Source: Parapristionchus giblindavisi
Taxonomy: Eukaryota > Nematoda > Chromadorea > Rhabditida > Diplogasteridae
Length of the DNA: 64,000 nt
Reading direction: 5' to 3'
Assembly: GCA_943737045.1 (NCBI GenBank)
Contig: CALSFV010000016.1
Location: forward strand, 857,001-921,000
Translations under genes and position numbers: made by a program
Notes under the pieces: model-generated
What the model saw: only the letters and a program-made list of their open reading frames with translations
What the model was told of the DNA's origin: nothing
The model's database searches: none
In this document: positions 1-12,000 of the stretch, in pieces
Layout: every line of letters starts with the position of its first letter
Numbering within the stretch: the stretch's first letter is position 1

Positions 1-28
1 ATCAACAAATCAATAAAATAATACGTAC

Positions 29-3000
29 ATGCTGCTCGGTGAGTATGAGCTGGTGGCGGCTCTGCTCGAGCACGAACGACAGGCAGTTGAGGAATGCGCG
101 CAGTGTCTCCGCACGACGGCCCATATCCACCACCTCGGTGCTGTAATTAATTAATAAAAATATTAATATAATTATCATTATTATTATTATTTAAATCAAG
201 CGATTCATTGTTCAAACAGTAGTAAAATGTCACCGCAGATATTCGATTAGTTGGTTTCATAACTCAGAACATAGGTCGAATAGTTAGGTTATCGGTTTTC
301 AAAATCCGGTCAGGTTTTTTTTTGATTTTTTGGCAAATTTGGTTCAAAATCCGGTCAAGTTTTTTTTTCGATTTTTGTGAAATTTTGGCGCAAAATCCGG
401 TCAGGCTTGTAGCATACTTTTCGACCAATGACTAACAAGGAGTCTCTCTCAGCTTAAGGTGGCGAAAAGTGACGATTTATAGCTCATTTTTAAGCCCTTT
501 CTCTGTAGAATAAGAATGTATGCTTAAAAAATCCGAAACGGCTCTGTACATGAATTTAAAAAAATCCAAAGTTTGAGCAATTTCTGCTTTGAAATTCCTG
601 CGTAATGGCAGTTTAATTCCCGTACGATGATTGACTACTTCTCCGCGCTCTCCCTCCGAGCTAGTGGTGGCGCAGTGGTAAAGATGTCGCTTTCAATTTT
701 TGCGCTGCGGGTTCGATCCCCACCGATGCGACATGTTTTGCACGATTTTTACACATATCTTTTTATGATATTTTAAAAATATATTTTAAATATATAAATA
801 TGATATTTTTTAAATGCTCTTGAAGCGGATGTAGAGAGCCTTCACCATTCGCGTAGGCGGACGCTTGGTAACAGGACCACTAAAGTGCTGCATGAGCGCA
901 ACCCTGGCATGCTCGAAGGAGCTGCAGTCGGTGCCCATACCGAAGCCTATATCAAAATGTTATGTATAGGAAATATCATAAAGAATAGGAAAAAAAAGAG
1001 GAAAAAGAAGAAACTTGAAAGATTCTGAAGAATGTATAGCTAATCAATTGATTGGAGGGAGAAAAAAAGAAGAGTAGATCAGATTATAGAATTATTGATT
1101 GACTTACTCTTTTGTTATTTAAATCTTTGAGTGTTGTTCTTTTTTCGAATTTGAGTGAATTTTTTATCGAGATTTCTGAAATACGTTGAATCTTTTAATC
1201 AACACTGACAAACTTTCAGACAGATTGGATGCATGGATATCAGTAAGCATATTGGGATTTTTTTTAAATATCATAAAAAGACAAGTGTAAAAATCGTGCA
1301 AAACATGTCGCATCGGTGGGGATCGAACCCGCAGCGCAAAAATTGAAAGCCACATCTTTACCACTGCGCCACCACTAGCTCGGATAGAGAGCGCGGAGAA
1401 GTAGTCCATCATCGTACGGGAATTCAACTGCCATTACACAGGAATTTCAAGGCAGAAATTGCTCAAACTTTGGATTTTTTAAAATCCATGTACAGAGCCG
1501 TTTCGGATTATTTAAAAATACATTCTTATTCTACAGAGAAAGGGCTTTCAAATGAGCTATAAATCGTCACTTTTCGCCACCTTAAGCTGAGAGAGACTCC
1601 TTGTAAGAGGTATATTGTTCCCGGCCCTTTAAACATTAACTTCACGCTGCTCCAAAACACGAATCTCACAGGACGCGTAGCGCAAAGTAAACAAGCGATC
1701 AAAACCTATTTTATTCTCGGAATTTGGCACTTCTTTGATTTCTGGCCCAGGTCATATTACAGATAAATTCTATTCATTTCTCATTCGTCATCACTCATTA
1801 TTCATTTCGCCTAGTAATCGACCCTTTTCTCGGTTGTGGTAAAACCAACCGGATCATGATTGATGAGAATGATGAAATGAGAGTTTTGCCTCCTCTTTTC
1901 CCATACTCTCTCATTCTAATCCAATTTCATTTCCATATCACCCCATTCCCCCTATAAAAGCATTCGATTCCTTTTCTCCGGTTCAGTCCAGGGCTCTCCC
2001 ATTTTGAGGAGAGCTCGGGGAGCATTTTGCCCCCGTGGACATCGCCCTCCCAGTGAGGAGGACGACCACTCCATTCGATCGAAAAGATCGAAATGGGGAG
2101 GATGGGGGGGGGGTGAACGAGGGGGCTGGGCCAGAAATCAAAGAAGTTCCAGGAATTTGCTCCTTTTTGCCACTTGCACAGCTATACGATTGCATTACGA
2201 TTAGATAAATGACATATGTTATTAAAATAAATATAATTTAAATAATACAATTTATTTTAACATTAAATTATTGAAAAAATTCTGCACCTGTGCACGCAAT
2301 TGACGACATTCTGCACCAGATGCTGCACGAGGAGATGCTGTGATTCAATCTCGCAGATGATGTGCTGACTGAAATTGGTCAATGATATTAGACAAAAAGA
2401 AATCGATAACAAATCTGCATCATAGGTCGAAAAGTACGTTACAAACTACGAAACCTGGCCTAATTCTGGGATTTAATTTTTTTTTTAAACTTGGCCGCAT
2501 TTAGAAAAGCTCTAACGTAGCTATTCGACCTATGTCCTCCATAACACCTAATCCAGACGCAGGACGTAATCCCCACACCCCAACTAGGTATTTCAAACAA
2601 ACTTTAAGATAAACTAAACAAGATTACTGTACGAGCCTGCACGATTCATATTTCACCACCTACATAATAAGCTAATCAGGTCGCCCACCCCCCCCCCCCC
2701 ACTCACCGCATGCTTCCCTTGTTGAGATCGTCATCGTCGGGAGTCGGCACGAGATCGAGAATGCGAACGAGATGAGAGGCGGAGGTTGGCGCGTGTTCTG
2801 AAAGGTACTTATTATTGCATTTAAAAAACTATAATAACAATCAATAGGATTGTCAAAGAACTGCAACCAATAGGATTTCCACCAATAGGAGTGCAAGGAT
2901 TTCCAATCAAAATCATGAGAGCACAAATCTCACTCAACACTTGATAATGCTTCCCATACATTTTCGCCCCACTCACAATCAGTTGTTTTTGCGAATTATA

Positions 3001-6000
3001 AACTGACCCGAAATTAGAACAAAACTGACCCGATCTTAGGTGATTCTTACTAATCTCGATCTCCCGCATATTCCTAGATGGGTCTCGAGTTTCAAAACTG
3101 ACCGCATTGACAAAAAGTGCTCACTCACAATGTGAGTGCTCGAAAATGTATGATGCTTCCACTACCATGCGTCGTATACCACATATGGTAAAAGATAAAA
3201 GGTCATATGGTACATACATTTTCGCCTCACCATTTCGCATCTATTTTTTTTTGCGAATTATAAACTGACCCGAAAATAGAACAAAGCTGACCCCATCTAC
3301 ATCTCAAGTACTCGGAACTGACCCGAAATGAGGGTGATTCGTGCTCACTCACAATGTGGGTGCTCGAAAATGTATGATATGGTGCTACAGTATACCTTCC
3401 GCAGCCGCCACATCCGCAGCGCACAGCTGCACGTACGCGTGAATGTAGTCCATGCCGAGCTGTCGCGTCTCCTCCAGCAGCTGCAACCATCAATCAATAT
3501 TTGCACCCATCAATCAATATTTGGGGGAAATCTATCGATATTTGGGTCCATTAATCAATATTTGGGCCAATCAATCAATATTTTGGCAATCAATATTTGG
3601 TGGTGAAATCGATCGATAACACACGGCAACCGTACTACTATATCATCAAGTAATCAATCGATAATGCTACCGTAGTATACCTTCTGATGCGCGTCCAGCG
3701 CGTTCTGTTCGTTGTCGCGGCACTCGTTCGGATGACGAATGCAGAACCACAGCGTCTTCAGGCACTGTAACACGAGAGATCAAAGATCAAAGAACACAAT
3801 TAAGTTCAAAGACCAGAAAAGACAAGTAGACAAGCTCTGACTAGACTCCGTAGTAATAAAAAAAAATAAAGATCAAGGTTCTCGTCCACATAGTATGAAT
3901 AGAAAGGACATGAACGAGAATTCAAAGACCAAAGTTCAAAGATCAAACGACCGTACATTGTCTATGAGGGCGTCTCTGTTCTCGACGGGCAGTCGCTGGA
4001 TGACGTACGACGCGGTCATCTCGCCGATGCGTCGCACAATGTCGATGAGCATCGCCCGCTTGCTCACCTCACCGTCCGTCCAACCGGCCTGAAGGCAAAG
4101 ATAGAGATCAAAGATCAAATGTAGTCTAGAGATCAAAGATCAAATGTTAATGATCGAGTCAATTTTATGGAAGATCAAAATCGACCCCTAATGACTGCCC
4201 CATTCCTTTATCATTTCAACTCCCTGGGCTTTTCTTCAGTCCCCCCACAATCTACGCGATAATTGATAAGACAAATGTACCCTGGTGATCAAATATCAAA
4301 CGATCTAAAGCCTGAAGAATATCCACGACAGCGAATCACAGAGCAATCAGTAGCTGCTTATTCAGTCACCATCTCGCGTGAACAATAGCGTTATTAGAAA
4401 TTGCATTATTAGCCCACAATAAAATGATTCCAGAATCTTTTTTTTTCTTCATTTTCACTGAACAACACATCAAAAACCACCGGTTCAAATAATATTTTTT
4501 TCAAGAAATGCACATTCATCTCACAAGTACACATTTTTTGCAGGTATCACAATTTCTCCTAATCTATAAGAGCGCCAATTCGTTCCCATTCCATTCCCTG
4601 TCTGAACACTGGACCCGAGCGGTCACTCATCCTCATTCATGATGTCAATAATGGCCCTTACTTACAAGGTACGGTAAGATCTTTGTTTATTTACTCCATA
4701 CGGGGGCACCACTGCCGCTAGCGGCAATACACCTCCGATTTTTGGTACCCGACCCCCCGATTTTCCGAAAAAATCACTCAAATGACATATAAATGCTCCA
4801 TTTTTTGCTTCCAACCTCCCGATTTTTGCGTCCGACCCCCCCCCCCCCCGATTTTCATTTCAAGCGGCAATGCCCGCCCACGTATGATTTACTCCATCAA
4901 ATGCATATTCATAAGCACATTGCATCAGGAATTTCTGCCCGAGATCAGGGATGTTATCGTAATCGGCGTCACCTGCGCCGTTGTCCTCGTTCTCGTCGCA
5001 CTCCATCCGCTCTTTCCCGAGGTAAAATATACATTTTCGGCTCCCTCGCAGGTTGGTTGAAGTCGAAATAAGGTCGGTTGATTTAGTTAAATCGTAATTT
5101 TTCGATTCCGACCGATGATAGAGCAGTTATACGCAACACAAACACCAATGCTACGATTATTATCAAAAGCACAAAGCATTTATTCTTACATGCAAATATA
5201 AAACAATATAGTTGATCGATCGATCCCCTTACAATAGCGCGGATAGAACCCGCCACATTCTCGTTTCATCGCCTCTTTATGGCTCACCACTGCAGAAGCC
5301 CACCCCTCCGGCCACCCGTCCGTGTCCACTGCCCGCAGTCAACACGCTGCCGCTGGCCGATCTGCTGCGCATCGTGCGCGCCCCACTGCCCGAGTGTAAC
5401 GAACGAGCCACTATCGTAAGTGCCGTCAATGACTTGTCAGAAAACTTCCACTCATAGGTCGAAAAGAACGGTACAAACTACCGAGCCTGACCGCATTTTG
5501 AGCCGAAAATTCCCGGGAAAAAAACGAAAACCTGACCGAATTTTGAGCCAACATTTCACAAAAATCGAAAAACCCGACCGCATTTTGAAAACCGATAACC
5601 TAGCTATTCAACCTATGCTGTCAAATTTTTGTCAGGAATCTTCCAATCGCCTCTCCGCCTAAATCCTCCCCTTTCAGCTCGCCAAAATGCTGCGCAAGCC
5701 GCGGATCGTCGCCAACGTCGATGATGTGCCGCACATTGCCGCGCTGGGCTCACTATTCGTGCCCGAAGAGGTATCAAGACCATACATAATAATAACAATA
5801 ATAATAATAATAATAATAATAATATAATAATAATAATTTTCCATAATTGCAATAATTAGTTACGGGATTACAGGTAACTGCTGCGGAACCATAGGGAACG
5901 ACAGCGGAGACCAAAGATCAATATTCAAATCAAAGATCGATATTCTATTCAGATATTCTCAACCCCCAAATGTGCGCAATCAATCGATAAAGAATTTCGA

Positions 6001-9000
6001 ATTAACAAGCATCGCGCCAATTTCGCATTCTGAATTCTGGGCCAATCACTGGTGCATGTGCTTTATTTCACTTCATTTCACGCATTTTGCGGTATAATAT
6101 TGCACGATTACGACCTGTGCCTGTTTCACTAAAAACTACAAATAACCCCTAATCTCACCTGAATCTTGTGGAAGAGTGCATCGATGAGTTCATTGTCAAA
6201 GTAGGCGACGAGTCGAACGATCAATTCGGCAAAGTTGCGCTTAAAGTTCAACGACTTAATCATTTTATCTTTTTTTAAACAGAGGTTCTTCGAAAGTAGG
6301 CGGAGCTTAGCTCTGTGACAAAAAAGGGGCGGGGCTTGGCTCCGTGCCAAGAAAATGGGCGGAGTCTCACCTGAATTGCATCGTGCTTGCCCCTCTGGGC
6401 CTCCCAGATCGTGGACAGATCTCCGGTAGTGAGCACTTGTCCGATCAGCATACGCTCGAACACTTTGTGAATACTGAAATTGATAAATCAATAATCGATA
6501 AATATTCAATCAATAATCAATAATCAATCAATATTAATCAATAATGATCAATAATCACATAATTTCCGCCTTGTAATATTGTCGATAAATTATTCATTTA
6601 TTAATTCACTTTGCCTGCACACATTTCTAATCTTGATCTTTATGAACAGCCAAAAATCAACAGCCAACTTCAATAATCTTATCAACGGTTTCGCCAGAAC
6701 ATATTTAGAAAAAGCAATAAAAACGATAGTCAATGCGCGCAAGTACCGTACCGATCCACATAGCTGATATTGTGCAAATTGTAAAAAAATCAATAAAATC
6801 ACAGTAAAATCGATAACCGCAGATTTCGTACAGATCCACATAGCTGATATTGTGCAGATTGTAAAAAAAATCAATAAAATCACAGTAAAATCGATAACCG
6901 CAGATACCGTACCGATCAACATAGCTGATATTGTGCAGATTGTAAAAAAAATCAATAAAATCACAGTAAAATCGATAACCGCAGATACCGTACCGATCCA
7001 CATAGCTGATATTGTGCAGATTGTAAAAAAAATCAATAAAATCACAGTAAAATCGATAACCGCAGATACCGTACCGATCAACATAGCTGATATTGTGCAG
7101 ATTGTAAAAAAAATCAATAAAATCACAGTAAAATCGATAACCGCAGATACCGTACCGATCCACATAGCTGATATTGTGCAGATTGTAAAAAAAATCAATA
7201 AAATCACAGTAAAATCGATAACCGCAGATACCGTACCGATCAACATAGCTGATTTGTGCAGATTGTAAAAAAATCAATAAAATCACAGTAAAATCGATAA
7301 CCGCAGATACCGTACCGATCCACATAGCTGATTTGTGCAGATTGTAAAAAAATCAATAAAATCACAGTAAAATCGATAACCGCAGATACCGTACCGATCC
7401 ACATAGCTGATTTGTGCAGATTGTAAAAAAATCAATAAAATCACAGTAAAATCGATAACCGCAGATACCGTACCGATCAACATAGCTGATTTGTGCAGAT
7501 TGTAAAAAAATCAATAAAATCACAGTAAAATCGATAACCGCAGATACCGTACCGATCCACATAGCTGATATTGTGCAGATTGTAAAAAAAATCAATAAAA
7601 TCACAGTAAAATCGATAACCGCAGATACCGTACCGATCCACATAGCTGATATTGTGCAGATTGTAAAAAAAATCAATAAAATCACAGTAAAATCGATAAC
7701 CGCAGATACCGTACCGATCAACATAGCTGATTTGTGCAGATTGTAAAAAAATCAATAAAATCACAGTAAAATCGATAACCGCAGATACCGTACCGATCCA
7801 CATAGCTGATATTGTGCAGATTGTAAAAAAAATCAATAAAATCACAGTAAAATCGATAACCGCAGATACCGTACCGATCCACATAGCTGATATTGTGCAG
7901 ATTGTAAAAAAAATCAATAAAATCACAGTAAAATCGATAACCGCAGATACCGTACCGATCCACATAGCTGATATTGTGCAGATTGTAAAAAAAATCAATA
8001 AAATCACAGTAAAATCGATAACCGCAGATACCGTACCGATCCACATAGCTGATATTGTGCAGATTGTAAAAAAAATCAATAAAATCACAGTAAAATCGAT
8101 AACCGCAGATACCGTACCGATCCACATAGCTGATATTGTGCAGATTGTAAAAAAAATCAATAAAATCACAGTAAAATCGATAACCGCAGATACCGTACCG
8201 ATCAACATAGCTGATTTGTGCAGATTGTAAAAAAATCAATAAAATCACAGTAAAATCGATAACCGCAGATACCGTACCGATCCACATAGCTGATTTGTGC
8301 AGATTGTAAAAAAATCAATAAAATCACAGTAAAATCGATAACCGCAGATACCGTACCGATCAACATAGCTGATTTGTGCAGATTGTAAAAAAATCAATAA
8401 AATCACAGTAAAATCGATAACCGCAGATACCGTACCGATCCACATAGCTGATATTGTGCAGATTGTAAAAAAAATCAATAAAATCACAGTAAAATCGATA
8501 ACCGCAGATACCGTACCGATCCACATAGCTGATATTGTGCAGATTGTAAAAAAAATCAATAAAATCACAGTAAAATCGATAACCGCAGATACCGTACCGA
8601 TCAACATAGCTGATTTGTGCAGATTGTAAAAAAATCAATAAAATCACAGTAAAATCGATAACCGCAGATACCGTACCGATCCACATAGCTGATATTGTGC
8701 AGATTGTAAAAAAAATCAATAAAATCACAGTAAAATCGATAACCGCAGATACCGTACCGATCCACATAGCTGATATTGTGCAGATTGTAAAAAAAATCAA
8801 TAAAATCACAGTAAAATCGATAACCGCAGATACCGTACCGATCAACATAGCTGATTTGTGCAGATTGTAAAAAAATCAATAAAATCACAGTAAAATCGAT
8901 AACCGCAGATACCGTACCGATCCACATAGCTGATTTGTGCAGATTGTAAAAAAATCAATAAAATCACAGTAAAATCGATAACCGCAGATACCGTACCGAT

Positions 9001-12000
9001 CCACATAGCTGATTTGTGCAGATTGTAAAAAAATCAATAAAATCACAGTAAAATCGATAACCGCAGATACCGTACCGATCCACATAGCTGATTTGTGCAG
9101 ATTGTAAAAAAATCAATAAAATCACAGTAAAATCGATAACCGCAGATACCGTACCGATCCACATAGCTGATTTGTGCAGATTGTAAAAAAATCAATAAAA
9201 TCACAGTAAAATCGATAACCGCAGATACCGTACCGATCCACATAGCTGATTTGTGCAGATTGCAAAAAAATCAATAAAATCACAGTAAAATCGATAACCG
9301 CAGATACCGTACCGATCCACATAGCTGATTTGTGCAGATTGTAAAAAAATCAATAAAATCACAGTAAAATCGATAACCGCAGATACCGTACCGATCCACA
9401 TAGCTGATTTGTGCAGATTGTAAAAAAATCAATAAAATCACAGTAAAATCGATAACCGCAGATACCGTACCGATCCACATAGCTGATTTGTGCAGATTGT
9501 AAAAAAATCAGATTGTAAAAAAATAAAATCACAGTAAAATCGATAACCGCAGATACCGTACCGATCCACATAGCTGATTTGTGCAGATTGTAAAAAAATC
9601 AATAAAATCACAGTAAAATCGATAACCGCAGATACCGTACCGATCCACATAGCTGATTTGTGCAGATTGTAAAAAAATCAATAAAATCACAGTAAAATCG
9701 ATAACCGCAGATACCGTACCGATCCACATAGCTGATTTGTGCAGATTGTAAAAAAATCAATAAAATCACAGTAAAATCGATAACCGCAGATACCGTACCG
9801 ATCCACATAGCTGATATTGTGCAGATTGTAAAAAAATCAATAAAATCACAGTAAAATCGATAACCGCAGATACCGTACCGATCCACATAGCTGATATTGT
9901 GCAGATTGTAAAAAAATCAATAAAATCACAGTAAAATCGATAACCGCAGATACCGTACCGATCCACATAGCTGATATTGTGCAGATTGTAAAAAAATCAA
10001 TAAAATCACAGTAAAATCGATAACCGCAGATACCGTACCGATCCACATAGCTGATTTGTGCAGATTGTAAAAAAATCAATAAAATCACAGTAAAATCGAT
10101 AACCGCAGATACCGTACCGATCCACATAGCTGATTTGTGCAGATTGTAAAAAAATCAATAAAATCACAGTAAAATCGATAACCGCAGATACCGTACCGAT
10201 CCACATAGCTGATTTGTGCAGATTGCAAAAAAATCAATAAAATCACAGTAAAATCGATAACCGCAGATACCGTACCGATCCACATAGCTGATTTGTGCAG
10301 ATTGTAAAAAAATCAATAAAATCACAGTAAAATCGATAACCGCAGATAACGTACCGATCCACATAGCTGATTTGTGCAGATTGTAAAAAAATCAATAAAA
10401 TCACAGTAAAATCGATAACCGCAGATACCGTACCGATCCACATAGCTGATTTGTGCAGATTGTAAAAAAATCAATAAAATCACAGTAAAATCGATAACCG
10501 CAGATACCGTACCGATCCACATAGCTGATTTGTGCAGATTGTAAAAAAATCAATAAAATCACAGTAAAATCGATAACCGCAGATACCGTACCGATCCACA
10601 TAGCTGATTTGTGCAGATTGTAAAAAAATCAATAAAATCACAGTAAAATCGATAACCGCAGATACCGTACCGATCCACATAGCTGATTTGTGCAGATTGT
10701 AAAAAAATCAATAAAATCACAGTAAAATCGATAACCGCAGATACCGTACCGATCCACATAGCTGATATTGTGCAGATTGTAAAAAAATCAATAAAATCAC
10801 AGTAAAATCGATAACCGCAGATACCGTACCGATCCACATAGCTGATATTGTGCAGATTGTAAAAAAATCAATAAAATCACAGTAAAATCGATAACCGCAG
10901 ATACCGTACCGATCCACATAGCTGATATTGTGCAGATTGTAAAAAAATCAATAAAATCACAGTAAAATCGATAACCGCAGATACCGTACCGATCCACATA
11001 GCTGATATTGTGCAGATTGTAAAAAAAATCAATAAAATCACAGTAAAATCGATAACCGCAGATACCGTACCGATCCACATAGCTGATATTGTGCAGATTG
11101 TAAAAAAAATCAATAAAATCACAGTAAAATCGATAACCGCAGATACCGTACCGATCCACATAGCTGATATTGTGCAGATTGTAAAAAAAATCAATAAAAT
11201 CACAGTAAAATCGATAACCGCAGATACCGTACCGATCCACATAGCTGATATTGTGCAGATTGTAAAAAAAATCAATAAAATCACAGTAAAATCGATAACC
11301 GCAGATACCGTACCGATCCACATAGCTGATATTGTGCAGATTGTAAAAAAAATCAATAAAATCACAGTAAAATCGATAACCGCAGATACCGTACCGATCC
11401 ACATAGCTGATATTGTGCAGATTGTAAAAAAAATCAATAAAATCACAGTAAAATCGATAACCGCAGATACCGTACCGATCCACATAGCTGATATTGTGCA
11501 GATTGTCCCTGGTGAGCACGTCGACCGCACGACCCTCCTCCAGCCACTTCATGCAGTAGCCCCGGAACACATCGTTGTGGTTACCAGCAGTCATCTGAAT
11601 GGCAATTATATTTTTAAATTTTTAAATAATTTAAATAAAAATCAATCAATAGTTACAAGCTCGAATGATTTACGAAAAATCAATATCAAATATGCTCATC
11701 TTCCTCTTCGATTCTACTAATTTATTTACACACTCTTCTTGTAAAAGTAATTTTTTTTTAAAATTATTAAAATATTATTATTATATTAATCGAATAACGA
11801 ATTCCCAACATCGTTGATGAGCTGCGCCATATTCTCAATGGCCATCATGCGACCGTTGAAGGGTGCCTCGTGCAGCACTCTGAACGAAACATTGTATTGA
11901 TTGATTTTGCATAAATCAATCAATATCAGTCGATAATCCAAAGCACTTACCGGAGCAGAAACTTCATGCGCCACTGGAGCAATTCGAGGAGCAGCGAGTG

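Larger units (their letters stand above)
435..1604. repeat. Inverted repeat with tRNA-like segments in both arms
   Basis: Arms 435-781 and 1264-1604 are reverse complements over about 340 bp. Both begin ACAAGGAGTCTC at the outer end and include a tRNA-like stretch (660-732 plus, 1307-1379 minus) with an A-box-like TGGCGCAGTGGT and a B-box GGTTCGATCC. The loop contains the orphan exon at 810-946. This looks like two head-to-head copies of a tRNA-derived SINE or one fold-back element. Confidence 0.75.

Noticed and set aside
660..732. Functional tRNA gene
   Set aside because: A and B boxes are present but there is no paired acceptor stem, and the same segment is repeated in inverted orientation at 1307-1379.
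5613..5852. Minus-strand reading of 5678-5770 as a faf exon
   Set aside because: The flanking faf exons 6159-6254 and 3957-4088 join directly in phase and match USP9X without a gap; the plus-strand reading has the splice sites.
6744..11507. CRISPR-like array
   Set aside because: Units are contiguous with no unique spacers and the genome is eukaryotic.
6590..11594. Long open reading frames on both strands across the tandem array
   Set aside because: They arise because 81-bp units keep any open frame open; frames break at each 79/80-bp unit. Only the exon-adjacent frame is considered, as a splicing hypothesis.
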